64,000 nucleotides of DNA from Pareuzebyella sediminis. Its GTDB lineage: Bacteria > Bacteroidota > Bacteroidia > Flavobacteriales > Flavobacteriaceae. A program made the translations under genes and the position numbers. The stretch spans positions 372,001 to 436,000 of the forward strand of contig NZ_VTZS01000003.1 in NCBI RefSeq assembly GCF_008367235.1, given 5' to 3'. Below are positions 9,778 through 17,785 of this stretch, one piece after another; position 1 is the stretch's first letter, and each line of letters starts with the position of its first letter. A model generated the notes under the pieces. It did no database searches and was not told the origin of the DNA. It was given only the letters and a program-made list of their open reading frames with translations.

Positions 9778-10035
9778 GGTTTTAGACAAACGAACATATC
9801 CCTAGATGAAATGCATTTCATCGAGTATTGCCTTATATAAAGGAAGGAAAAAGCATACAAATAGCATAGCACAAGGCTATTACTTAGTTTAGAACTCAAG
9901 TACCATTTGCTTCAGTTTGATATTACGAGATAACGAAGGCCTGAAAGTAACTATGGAAAATTGTCGGTCGAAGAAACTGGGTTAAGCACGAATGCGGTAC
10001 GAATTTTCCTTTGTCAATGTTGTCAAATTTGCAAA

Positions 10036-10106
10036 ATAAAAGGGGGGAGCAGTGCTCCCCCCTTTTCCCCAAATCTTACCATGAACTTAACCTACTTATG
10101 CTATGG
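10036..10106 (-). ncRNA. Putative small RNA, array copy 3
   Basis: The core is identical to copy 2. The terminator stem is AAAAGGGGGGAGC / GCTCCCCCCTTTT (10038-10066), in which the T:A pair of copy 2 has become G:C on both arms, a compensatory change, and the G-run is longer. The tail is TATTTT. The predicted transcript is about 70 nt. Confidence 0.72.
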
Positions 10107-10111
10107 TTCTC

Positions 10112-10119
10112 CAAATATA
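10112..10119 (-). promoter_or_regulatory. -7 box of small RNA copy 3
   Basis: TATATTTG on the minus strand, followed by GAGAA and then the core, exactly as in copy 2. The -33 region shows only a TTTC about 20 bases upstream. Confidence 0.6.
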
Positions 10120-10283
10120 GACTGAAGTGGGGGCGTGTAGAAAGCTTTTTGTCAAACGGCATATAAATAAGGCAAAAAGCACTATAAGGCATACTCTTCC
10201 AAGAAAAGAGAACATTTAAATGTGTTTGGGAACTGTATCTGGAGGCCTGGCGTGATTAAAATCTTTTCCATTAAAGTCGGAAA

Positions 10284-10356
10284 ATAAAAAAGGTGGAGAA
10301 GTCTCCACCTTTTTTGCCCCAAATCTTACCATGAACTTAACCTACTTATGCTATGG
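10284..10356 (-). ncRNA. Putative small RNA, array copy 4 (first in transcription order)
   Basis: The core is identical to copies 2 and 3 over its 39 bases, followed by GCAAAAAAGG and a hairpin (10286-10315, AAAAAAGGTGGAGA / TCTCCACCTTTTTT, loop CT on this strand). The tail is ATTTT. It lies about 100 bases downstream of the purF stop on the same strand, so its own promoter or purF read-through could supply it. Confidence 0.7.
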
Positions 10357-10362
10357 CAAGCT

Positions 10363-10392
10363 CAAAAATATGTTTGGAAATTTTGTAACAAA
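10363..10392 (-). promoter_or_regulatory. Promoter of small RNA copy 4
   Basis: TATTTTTG (10363-10370) on the minus strand matches TAnnTTTG; a TTTG lies 18 bases upstream. The spacer to the core differs in sequence from copies 2 and 3 (AGCTTG instead of GAGAA). Confidence 0.62.
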
Positions 10393-10462
10393 CCAAAAAG
10401 CCGTTAAAAGACTTGAATTATCGATGAATTGTGCATTTTATTGCATTTCGTCGATAAAACCG

Positions 10463-12361
10463 TCAATAGGCGCGTTCGTTTTTACCCTCATAGAAGTTAA
10501 TAAAGGCCTTATTTACCACCCGGTTTCCACCAGGTGTCGGGTATTTCCCGGTAAAATACCAATCTCCTAAATTTTTAGGACAGGCCTGATGTAAGTTCTC
10601 AATAGTCTGATAAATAATCTGTACTTCTGCCTTGATATTTTCAGGACTCAAAAGTTCACCAATCTTATGGGATATTTCCTGCGCTGTAAAGGGAGCATAG
10701 AACTCCTTTACATAATTCACCACATCCTTATCATTCGAATTGACCTGCTCTAAGCATTTGTCATAAATATTATCGACTACGTTCATGGTCAATCGCTCTT
10801 GATGCAAGGCCAATGCAGCTTTAAACGCTACAAAATCCTCAAGTTTTGCCATGTCTATTCCATAACAATCAGGGTACCTTATCTGCGGGGCAGATGATAC
10901 CACAACAATTTTCTTGGGAGATAATCTGTCCAAAATTTTCAGAATGCTTTTCTTCAAAGTTGTACCTCTAACAATACTGTCGTCTATAATTACCAGATTA
11001 TCACCCTTCTTTACCGAACCGTACGAAATGTCATAAACGTGGGCTACCAAATCGTCTCGGCTACTATCTTGGGTGATGAAAGTCCTAAGTTTAGCATCCT
11101 TGATCGCTACCTTTTCGATACGGGGGCGTACTTCGAGAATTGCATGAAGCTCCTCGCTCGTTATTTTGGTTCCAATGGAAAGGATTTGTTCTTCCTTTCT
11201 TTTGTTGAGATAGTTCTGCGCCTCTTTTACCATGCCAAAAAACGAAGTTTCAGCGGTATTGGGGATATACGAAAAAACGGTGTTCTTTAAATCGTAATCT
11301 ATAGACTTTAATATCTGGGGAAACAATAATTTCCCTAAATGTTTTCGTTCTTCATAGATTTCCTTATCGCTTCCCCTCGAGAAATAAATACGCTCAAATG
11401 AGCATGCTTTTCTTTCTAAAGGCTCAAGTATCTGTCTAATCGACGTATTGCCGTCCTTTTTAATTATGATGGCGTGGCCGGGTTCTAGCTCCACTACCTC
11501 TTCAAAGGGAACATTGAAAACAGTCTGTATGGCTGGTCGCTCAGAGGCCACTACCACTACTTCATCATCTTTGTAATAATATGCAGGCCTGATTCCCACG
11601 GGGTCTCTCAATACAAAAGCATCACCATGACCTAAAAGGCCGGCCATCGCATATCCACCATCCCAGTTTTTAGCCGCACGTCTTAAAATTTTATGCACCT
11701 TTAACCTATCGGCAATTAAAGGAGAGGCTTCCTGTTTGGTATACCCTTCCTTTTTAATTTGTTTGTAGAGTTTGGCTACGGCATCGTCTAAGAAATGTCC
11801 GATTTTCTCCATGACCGTAACGGTATCGGCCATTTCCTTCGGATGTTGCCCTAGTTGGATCAAATTATCAAAAAGCTCGTGTACATTCGTCATATTGAAA
11901 TTTCCGGCAACAATTAGGTTTCTATGCATCCAATTGTTTTGCCTGAGAAATGGGTGTACACTTTCAATGCTGTTCTTGCCAAAGGTACCGTAACGGACAT
12001 GGCCTAAAAGAACCTCCGCGATATAGGGAATATTTTTTTTCTGCCAGGCAACGTTATCCACTTCTCCAGGATTCTCTTCCAGCGCCAAATTTATGCGATC
12101 GTTGATTTGTGCAAAGATGTCTTGAATAGGCTGTTGAGCTATTGAACGTACTCGGCTCATGTAGCGCTCGCCAGGGGCGACATCTAGTTTGATACTGGCA
12201 AAACCGGCACCATCCTGCCCCCGGTTATGTTGCTTTTCCATCATCAGGTACATTTTGTTCACCCCGTAAAAGGCGGTACCATACTTTTCCTTATAATATT
12301 CAAGCGGTTTCAGCAATCGAATTACAGAAATGCCACATTCGTGTTTAATAGCGTCGCTCAT
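10463..12361 (-). CDS. purF: Amidophosphoribosyltransferase (long Bacteroidota form)
   Basis: A 632-residue enzyme for the first step of purine synthesis: PRPP plus glutamine to 5-phosphoribosylamine. The N-terminal class II glutamine amidotransferase domain starts HECGISVIRLL, placing the nucleophile Cys at residue 9. Eight residues must therefore be removed, as with the propeptide of Bacillus PurF. The phosphoribosyltransferase domain carries the PRPP motif LVIIDDSIVRGTT near residue 445. It is about 130-160 residues longer than the common PurF; that length and the N-terminal LKPLEYYKEKYGT segment are typical of Bacteroidota. Small RNA copy 4 lies directly downstream. Confidence 0.92.
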   Translation of the reverse strand: MSDAIKHECGISVIRLLKPLEYYKEKYGTAFYGVNKMYLMMEKQHNRGQDGAGFASIKLDVAPGERYMSRVRSIAQQPIQDIFAQINDRINLALEENPGEVDNVAWQKKNIPYIAEVLLGHVRYGTFGKNSIESVHPFLRQNNWMHRNLIVAGNFNMTNVHELFDNLIQLGQHPKEMADTVTVMEKIGHFLDDAVAKLYKQIKKEGYTKQEASPLIADRLKVHKILRRAAKNWDGGYAMAGLLGHGDAFVLRDPVGIRPAYYYKDDEVVVVASERPAIQTVFNVPFEEVVELEPGHAIIIKKDGNTSIRQILEPLERKACSFERIYFSRGSDKEIYEERKHLGKLLFPQILKSIDYDLKNTVFSYIPNTAETSFFGMVKEAQNYLNKRKEEQILSIGTKITSEELHAILEVRPRIEKVAIKDAKLRTFITQDSSRDDLVAHVYDISYGSVKKGDNLVIIDDSIVRGTTLKKSILKILDRLSPKKIVVVSSAPQIRYPDCYGIDMAKLEDFVAFKAALALHQERLTMNVVDNIYDKCLEQVNSNDKDVVNYVKEFYAPFTAQEISHKIGELLSPENIKAEVQIIYQTIENLHQACPKNLGDWYFTGKYPTPGGNRVVNKAFINFYEGKNERAY

Positions 12362-12411
12362 TTGTTAATGTTCTTCGGGTGTTTTCAATAAAGACCTAGG
12401 TCATCTATGAC

Positions 12412-12434
12412 AAAAAAGCCCCTAAATCTGGGGC
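12412..12434 (-). terminator. Intrinsic terminator between the PfkB kinase and purF
   Basis: On the minus strand GCCCC, a 7-base loop and GGGGC are followed by six T. It lies just past the kinase stop and upstream of purF, so the two are probably separate units. Confidence 0.7.
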
Positions 12435-12438
12435 AGGT

Positions 12439-13365
12439 TTATGTTAATTCTATATCAAACTGTGTCAAAGCCTTGAATTGATGAAGCCTTTTTTCCAATT
12501 CTTCTTTTTTCAAGCTTTCCATTCTTTTAGTTCCAAAACGTTCTACGCAAAACGAGGCCAAGTTAGACCCGTGTATCACAGCACTCTTAAGATTGTTAAA
12601 AGACATGTTGTCGGACGCCGCTAAATATCCAGCGAATCCGCCCGCAAAAGTGTCTCCCGCACCTGTGGGGTCAAAGACTTCCTCTAAAGGTAATGCAGGA
12701 GCGAAAAAAATCTGTTCTTTATGAAACAAGAGCGCTCCGTGTTCTCCTTTTTTAATGACCACGTACTCAGGGCCCATTTTATGAATTTCCTCTGCTGCCT
12801 TTACCAACGAATATTCCTCCGTAAGTTGACGGGCTTCTTCATCATTGATCGTTAACACATCGACGTGCTCAATTACATTGATCAGCTCGGTAAGGGCATG
12901 GTCCATCCAAAAATTCATAGTATCTAAAATTATGAACTTTGGCCGCTGATTCATTTGTTCGATCACACTCATTTGAATCTCAGGGTGTAAATTTCCGAGC
13001 ATCACGACATCCGCATCTTTAAACTCTGTGGGAACCACAGGTTTGAAGTCTGATAGGGTATTCAGTTCGGTAACCAATGTCTCCCGAGAATTCAAATCGT
13101 TGTGGTATTTACCCTTCCAGTAGAAGGTTTTCCCGCCACGAACCACCTCAATGCCTGAAATATCTATATTCTTCTTAACCAAAAGGTCTAGATAGTCTTG
13201 GGGCATGTCATCACCTACGACCGAAACTATAGCCGATTCTATATCAAACTGTGAAGCCGCCAAACCGATAAAGGTTGCAGCACCTCCTAAAATCCTATCG
13301 GTTTTTCCAAAAGGGGTTTCAATTTCATCAAAGGCTACTGTGCCTACAATAAGAAGCTTGCCCAT
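12439..13365 (-). CDS. PfkB-family carbohydrate/nucleoside kinase
   Basis: A 308-residue ribokinase-like kinase. The N-terminus is GKLLIVGTVAFDEIETPFG, with the substrate GG pair in RILGGAATFIG. The PfkB signature DPTGAGDTFAGGFAGYLA near residue 245 supplies the anion hole and the catalytic Asp. The substrate cannot be told from sequence; homologues are annotated as sugar or adenosine kinases. I chose ATG 13365 over the upstream ATG at 13386 because a -7 box overlaps the longer start, leaving only a short leader. It lies next to purF, but a terminator separates them. Confidence 0.85.
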   Translation of the reverse strand: MGKLLIVGTVAFDEIETPFGKTDRILGGAATFIGLAASQFDIESAIVSVVGDDMPQDYLDLLVKKNIDISGIEVVRGGKTFYWKGKYHNDLNSRETLVTELNTLSDFKPVVPTEFKDADVVMLGNLHPEIQMSVIEQMNQRPKFIILDTMNFWMDHALTELINVIEHVDVLTINDEEARQLTEEYSLVKAAEEIHKMGPEYVVIKKGEHGALLFHKEQIFFAPALPLEEVFDPTGAGDTFAGGFAGYLAASDNMSFNNLKSAVIHGSNLASFCVERFGTKRMESLKKEELEKRLHQFKALTQFDIELT

Positions 13366-13383
13366 GCAACTTTTTCTTTGGTG

Positions 13384-13391
13384 CAAATATA
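13384..13391 (-). promoter_or_regulatory. -7 box of the PfkB kinase gene
   Basis: TATATTTG on the minus strand, with a predicted start near 13377, about 12 bases before the ATG at 13365. No good -33 element is seen. Confidence 0.5.
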
Positions 13392-13486
13392 CGCTTTTGG
13401 TTGTCCATGGGCGAGAGCGATTTTAATCAAATTCAAAAATTTATTGAAGTTGGCCATTTAGCATTCAAAAAACACGATTTCTAGCC

Positions 13487-14122
13487 TTACTTACGTCCAA
13501 AATCAGCAGGTATTTCTCCCCAGGCCTTGGTTTCCCATTTTACAATAGGGGTGGTGTACGAGTTAGTCTGCAACCATGTAACAGCCCTTCGAATAAGGTC
13601 GAAAAGGGGCTTGTTTTGTACCGTTTCCTTCAGTTTTGTATTACATTTCTTTTTACGCACCCAACTCATAGCTGTTCTTGAATCGGTATAGATAATACGA
13701 TCGCTATTTTTTTGTTTTAAAAAGGCTAGTCCGTGAACAATGGCTAAAAACTCACCAATATTATTAGTGCCTTGGGCAAAGGGACCCTGCCGAAAGAGTT
13801 TTTTAGCGCTTTTGGTATCTACCCCTTGGTACTCCATCACCCCGGGATTTCCACTAGACGCGGCATCCACGGCGATGGAATGATAATTCGGGGTGCCAAA
13901 TTTTAAGAGTTGCTCCGGCGTTAGTGGCGTTTCGCCCTTTTTTTTACCCCTATATTCCTCATAATTGCCATTGTAGGCCTTTTTGGCCTCGGTGAAAGTA
14001 GCAAACGATTTATACTGGGCGCCTTTGTAACCCGCTATGGCCGCTTTACAATCCGACCATGAATTATAAATTCCAGGGCGTTTGCCTTTCCAAACGGTAT
14101 AAAACTTTTGATTCTTTGCCAT
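13487..14122 (-). CDS. Ribonuclease H1 with N-terminal viroplasmin domain
   Basis: A 211-residue RNase H that would cut the RNA strand of RNA:DNA hybrids. Residues about 5-48 form a caulimovirus-viroplasmin/hybrid-binding domain (FYTVWKGKRPGIYNSWSDC...YKSFATFTEAKKAY). The catalytic domain (about 75-211) shows the four acidic positions: Asp in SIAVDAASSGNPG, Glu in NNIGEFLAI, Asp in IIYTDSRTA and a late Asp in IPADFGRK. It follows purN with a 5-base gap and is probably co-transcribed with it. Confidence 0.87.
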   Translation of the reverse strand: MAKNQKFYTVWKGKRPGIYNSWSDCKAAIAGYKGAQYKSFATFTEAKKAYNGNYEEYRGKKKGETPLTPEQLLKFGTPNYHSIAVDAASSGNPGVMEYQGVDTKSAKKLFRQGPFAQGTNNIGEFLAIVHGLAFLKQKNSDRIIYTDSRTAMSWVRKKKCNTKLKETVQNKPLFDLIRRAVTWLQTNSYTTPIVKWETKAWGEIPADFGRK

Positions 14123-14127
14123 TATTC

Positions 14128-14691
14128 CTACGCTAAGAGCTGTTCAATAATCTTAGGGAAATATTCGTATTCAAGAGCATGTACCTTTTGGGCAATCGTT
14201 TCTACAGTGTCTTCGGTAGATACTGCTGTTTTCGCTTGGTGAATAATCGTTCCCTCGTCGTAATTCTCATTTACATAATGAATAGTAATACCCGTTTCTA
14301 AATCGCCACTATCGCGCACCGCTTGATGCACCTTGTCACCATACATGCCTTTTCCACCATATTTTGGTAATAAAGCGGGGTGAATGTTAATAATTTTATC
14401 GGGAAAGCTCCGTATCATTTTCTCCGGCATTTTCCATAGAAAACCGGCCAATATAATAAGGTCCGGTTTCAAGGCCATCAAGATGTCCTGAACAACATCG
14501 CTCTTATAAAAAGAGTTCCTATTAAAATATAGGCCGTTAATGCCTAATCTATTACACCTATCCAATACCTTGGCATCCCTTCTATTGGACAATACAGCAG
14601 TTATTTTTACTTGCTCCTTATCTTGAAAATAACGTGCTATATTTTCCACATTGGAGCCCGAACCAGAGGCAAGAAGCACTATTTTTTTCAT
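14128..14691 (-). CDS. purN: Phosphoribosylglycinamide formyltransferase
   Basis: A 187-residue folate-dependent GAR transformylase, third step of purine synthesis. It begins KKIVLLASGSGSNVENIARYF (phosphate-binding loop). It carries the catalytic Asn/His region IINIHPALLPKYGGKGMYGDKVH near residue 105 and the Asp of the GITIHYVNENYDEG segment near 140. Length is normal. It is first of a two-gene minus-strand unit with RNase H and divergent from acpP across a 159-base region that should hold both promoters. Confidence 0.93.
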   Translation of the reverse strand: MKKIVLLASGSGSNVENIARYFQDKEQVKITAVLSNRRDAKVLDRCNRLGINGLYFNRNSFYKSDVVQDILMALKPDLIILAGFLWKMPEKMIRSFPDKIINIHPALLPKYGGKGMYGDKVHQAVRDSGDLETGITIHYVNENYDEGTIIHQAKTAVSTEDTVETIAQKVHALEYEYFPKIIEQLLA

Positions 14692-14809
14692 AGGACGAAG
14701 ACACTTTTTAGGGTAAAAATATTTGTGGCTAAATTACTATTCCTGTTTTTAAATTTCTTAAATTACCGTACATTTTAACGGGAAATAGTGTTATTAAACC
14801 AAAGTTTTT

Positions 14810-14817
14810 TATTTTTG
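14810..14817 (+). promoter_or_regulatory. -7 box of the acpP operon
   Basis: TATTTTTG, a match to TAnnTTTG, giving a predicted start near 14824 and a leader of about 27 bases. The -33 element is weak. Confidence 0.5.
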
Positions 14818-14850
14818 CCAACAATTTAAAATTTTAAAACCAAGAATATT

Positions 14851-15084
14851 ATGTCAGACATTGCATCAAGAGTAAAGGCTATCATCGTTGATAAATTAGG
14901 TGTTGATGAGAACGAAGTGGTAACGGAAGCTAGCTTTACTAACGACCTAGGGGCAGATTCATTGGATACCGTTGAGTTAATCATGGAATTCGAAAAAGAA
15001 TTTGACATTCAAATCCCCGACGATCAAGCAGAGAATATCGCAACGGTTGGTCAGGCCATAAGTTATATAGAAGAAGCGAAGTAA
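14851..15084 (+). CDS. acpP: Acyl carrier protein
   Basis: A 77-residue acidic protein that carries growing acyl chains on a phosphopantetheine arm. The attachment serine lies in [15 protein letters not shown] near residue 36. Length, acidity and the following fabF are all typical. It heads an acpP-fabF-rnc run conserved in many bacteria. The hairpin in the 115-base gap to fabF may let acpP be made in excess over fabF. Confidence 0.96.
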   Translation: MSDIASRVKAIIVDKLGVDENEVVTEASFTNDLGADSLDTVELIMEFEKEFDIQIPDDQAENIATVGQAISYIEEAK

Positions 15085-15113
15085 TCTTTATGATTATTTC
15101 TTGAACAAGATTG

Positions 15114-15154
15114 AAAATTATCCATGTGGTAACTCTATCGCATGGATAATTTTT
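15114..15154 (+). terminator. Partial terminator or attenuator between acpP and fabF
   Basis: A 13-base-pair perfect stem (AAAATTATCCATG / CATGGATAATTTT) with a 14-base loop is followed by further T. Since fabF lies downstream on the same strand, this is likely a leaky terminator or RNA-stabilising hairpin. Confidence 0.7.
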
Positions 15155-15199
15155 TTTAATTTACGCTTGGCTTAACGATAAAACCAAAAATCAGGTTCA

Positions 15200-16450
15200 A
15201 TGCAATTAAAGCGAGTTGTAGTTACCGGGTTGGGTGCTCTCACCCCTATAGGTAATAATATTGAGGAATATTGGGAAGGTCTGAAGAACGGTAAAAGTGG
15301 TTCTGCGCCGGTTACATATTACGACACCGAAAAATTTAAGGTCAAATTTGCTTGTGAACTTAAAAACTACAATGCCGAGGATTTCTTCGACCGAAAGGAG
15401 GCGCGCAAATTAGATCGATTTGCCCAGTATGCCCTTGTTTCATCTGATGAGGCTATCAAAGATTCTGGATTGGAAGTTGAAAAGCTCGATAAATTTCGTG
15501 TTGGAGTTATTTGGGGGGCAGGAATAGGGGGACTTGAAACGTTTCAGAACGAAGTAATGAATTTTGCCCAAGGGGATGGCACTCCTCGTTTCAACCCTTT
15601 TTTCATTCCAAAAATGATAGCAGATATAGCTCCTGGTCATATCTCCATTAAACATGGATTCATGGGGCCTAACTATACTACCGTTTCAGCCTGTGCCTCA
15701 TCTGCCAATGCCATAATCGATGCACTCACCTATATACGTTTAGGTCATTGTGATGTTATAGTTACCGGTGGTAGCGAGGCTGCCGTGACCATTGCCGGTA
15801 TGGGAGGTTTCGGTGCTATGCATGCACTTTCTACCCGAAATGAAACTCCAGAAACTGCATCAAGACCTTTTGATGCCACTCGTGACGGTTTTGTATTAGG
15901 AGAAGGAGCTGGAGCTTTAATTTTAGAGGAATATGAGCATGCCAAGGCCAGAGGGGCCAAAATATATGCCGAAGTAGCCGGAGGCGGACTTTCAAGCGAT
16001 GCATACCACATGACTGCCCCTCATCCTGATGGCATAGGTGTGGTTCGGGTTATGCAAAACTGTCTTCGCGATGCCAATCTTAAACCTGAGGATGTCGATG
16101 CCATCAACACACATGGCACCTCAACACCTCTTGGAGATGTTGCCGAACTAAAGGCAATTACAGAAGTTTTTGGTGACCATGCCCCAAACATCAATATCAA
16201 TTCGACAAAATCGATGACCGGTCATTTACTAGGGGCCGCAGGTGCCATAGAAGCCATAGCCTCTATACTTGCCATGCAGCATAATGTAGTACCACCAACG
16301 ATCAATCACACTACTGTCGATGAAAATATCGATCCAAAACTCAACCTTACCCTAAACAAAGCCCAGAAAAGGGAAGTCAATGTAGCGTTGAGCAATACCT
16401 TCGGGTTCGGGGGACACAATGCCTGTGTGATTTTTAAAAAAATTAGCTAA
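15200..16450 (+). CDS. fabF: 3-oxoacyl-ACP synthase II
   Basis: A 416-residue condensing enzyme for chain elongation in type II fatty-acid synthesis. The Cys-His-His triad is visible: Cys in TVSACASSANAI near residue 163, His in NTHGTSTPLGD near 305 and His in SMTGHLLGAAGA near 342. It starts LKRVVVTGLGALTPIG and ends in the Gly-rich SNTFGFGGHNACVIF loop, full length for FabF. It lies between acpP and rnc, 8 bases from the latter. Confidence 0.96.
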   Translation: MQLKRVVVTGLGALTPIGNNIEEYWEGLKNGKSGSAPVTYYDTEKFKVKFACELKNYNAEDFFDRKEARKLDRFAQYALVSSDEAIKDSGLEVEKLDKFRVGVIWGAGIGGLETFQNEVMNFAQGDGTPRFNPFFIPKMIADIAPGHISIKHGFMGPNYTTVSACASSANAIIDALTYIRLGHCDVIVTGGSEAAVTIAGMGGFGAMHALSTRNETPETASRPFDATRDGFVLGEGAGALILEEYEHAKARGAKIYAEVAGGGLSSDAYHMTAPHPDGIGVVRVMQNCLRDANLKPEDVDAINTHGTSTPLGDVAELKAITEVFGDHAPNININSTKSMTGHLLGAAGAIEAIASILAMQHNVVPPTINHTTVDENIDPKLNLTLNKAQKREVNVALSNTFGFGGHNACVIFKKIS

Positions 16451-16458
16451 TAATCCCA

Positions 16459-17214
16459 ATGGGTTTTCCTTCCAATATATTTAATTCCCATTCGAAAAAG
16501 GATGGGGATTTTTTTTTAGGAATAAAAAAAATCCTTGGTTTTAAGCCTAAAAATATAAGTATATACGAAAAGGCCTTTTTACATCGTTCAGTCAACGAAA
16601 AAGACCAAAAAGGCAACCCTATGAACTATGAACGGCTGGAGTTTTTAGGTGATTCAATGCTCGGTACAATTATCTCACTACACCTATATAATGTAGTTCC
16701 TGAAGGTGATGAAGGCTATCTTACCAAGATGCGATCAAAAATTGTAAGCCGAAAACATTTGAACGAGCTGGGTAAAGGCCTTGGTCTCATTAACTTTGTC
16801 AAAAGTCGTATTCCGAAATCGCATTTTGGCGAAAACATACATGGTAATGTCTTTGAAGCATTAGTGGGTGCTGTATATCTCGACCGAGGCTATAAATACT
16901 GTGAAAAATTCATTAATCATAGAGTGATCGAACCCTATGTGGATATAGAGCAACTCGAGGGCAAGGTTATAAGCTATAAAAGCTTGGTCATAGAATGGTG
17001 CCAAAAGCAAAAGAAAACTTTTGATTACGACGTCTATGAAGATACTGGAAATGACGCTCTGAAGCATTTCGCCGTGAAATTGACGATTGGTAATAAAGTC
17101 ATGGCCAAGGCTCGCGCTACGTCTAAAAAGAAAGCCGAAGAAAAAGCCTCGAAACGGGCGTTTTTTGCTTTACAGAATAAAATGAACCGGTCTTTACCCA
17201 ATGGGCACCTATAA
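16459..17214 (+). CDS. rnc: Ribonuclease III
   Basis: A 251-residue double-strand-specific endoribonuclease that processes rRNA precursors and structured RNAs. The signature NYERLEFLGDSMLG near residues 55-68 holds the metal-binding Glu and Asp. The second acidic cluster is NVFEALVGAVYLDRG near 130. The C-terminal part (about 168-240) is a dsRNA-binding domain ending in KKKAEEKASKRAF. It starts 8 bases after fabF, a conserved arrangement. Confidence 0.95.
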   Translation: MGFPSNIFNSHSKKDGDFFLGIKKILGFKPKNISIYEKAFLHRSVNEKDQKGNPMNYERLEFLGDSMLGTIISLHLYNVVPEGDEGYLTKMRSKIVSRKHLNELGKGLGLINFVKSRIPKSHFGENIHGNVFEALVGAVYLDRGYKYCEKFINHRVIEPYVDIEQLEGKVISYKSLVIEWCQKQKKTFDYDVYEDTGNDALKHFAVKLTIGNKVMAKARATSKKKAEEKASKRAFFALQNKMNRSLPNGHL

Positions 17215-17293
17215 TTATAATAGAAATATTCATGGATCAAATCAAAAATGAGGTTTAGCCTCATTTGACTTAGGCGTTGTTAGCTATTAATCT

Positions 17294-17301
17294 TATATTT
17301 G
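17294..17301 (+). promoter_or_regulatory. -7 box before the IPExxxVDY gene and pyk
   Basis: TATATTTG, an exact TAnnTTTG match; the nearest TTTG is 26 bases upstream, longer than usual. It overlaps the TTG that would give a longer ORF, supporting ATG 17317 as the start. Confidence 0.45.
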
Positions 17302-17316
17302 ACACTTTGTCCGCCT

Positions 17317-17781
17317 ATGCTATCAATACATAAAATTTCGGTGGATTTTCATGAAGATTCCTTTGGTTTGATTGCCATTCACAGCAGTCTTCAAGATTAT
17401 GCCATGGCCTATGCCCTTAATCTTCATTTAAAATCAAATTTTAAAAGATGCCGAAAAGATTTGGATATTTCAGAGGAGGTAACCATACCCATTTTCGAGT
17501 GGAATGATGAAGCCAATGGTGGCTACTGGACATTTTTTGCCAACAATGGTGTCAAAGAAGATACTTTGGAAAGAGACGGATTCTTTAAAGATGAACCTTC
17601 TTTCACTCCTTTTCATGTGGTTCCAGAACATCGAGAGGTCGACTATTTTCTAAAGATCGAACAGGATGATTTTGTCATATCACCAAACCTGGTAAAGAAA
17701 CTACTTGCCATACCTAAAGTAATTACGGTCTATGATGTACAATATCACAAACTAAAGTCTAAAAAAAACTTAATCTTTTAA
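17317..17781 (+). CDS. IPExxxVDY family protein
   Basis: About 154 residues. It matches the small Bacteroidota family named after its C-terminal motif, present here as VPEHREVDYFLKIE near residue 107. It has no signal peptide, no membrane segment and no known catalytic motif. Function is unknown. It ends 4 bases before pyk, so the two are surely co-transcribed. I start it at ATG 17317 (MLSIHKISVDF) rather than the upstream TTG at 17299. Confidence 0.8.
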   Translation: MLSIHKISVDFHEDSFGLIAIHSSLQDYAMAYALNLHLKSNFKRCRKDLDISEEVTIPIFEWNDEANGGYWTFFANNGVKEDTLERDGFFKDEPSFTPFHVVPEHREVDYFLKIEQDDFVISPNLVKKLLAIPKVITVYDVQYHKLKSKKNLIF

Positions 17782-17785
17782 CCAA

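Noticed and set aside
9441-10356. CRISPR-like repeat array
   Set aside because: Only four units, about 70 bases each, with irregular gaps of about 150-300 bases, and each unit has its own promoter box and terminator. No cas genes are present.
10331-10570. Plus-strand ORF beginning Met-Asn-Leu-Thr-Tyr in the small RNA core
   Set aside because: The ATG is absent in copy 1, the frame diverges right after the core in the other copies, and it runs antisense into purF. Promoter boxes and T-runs point to the minus strand.
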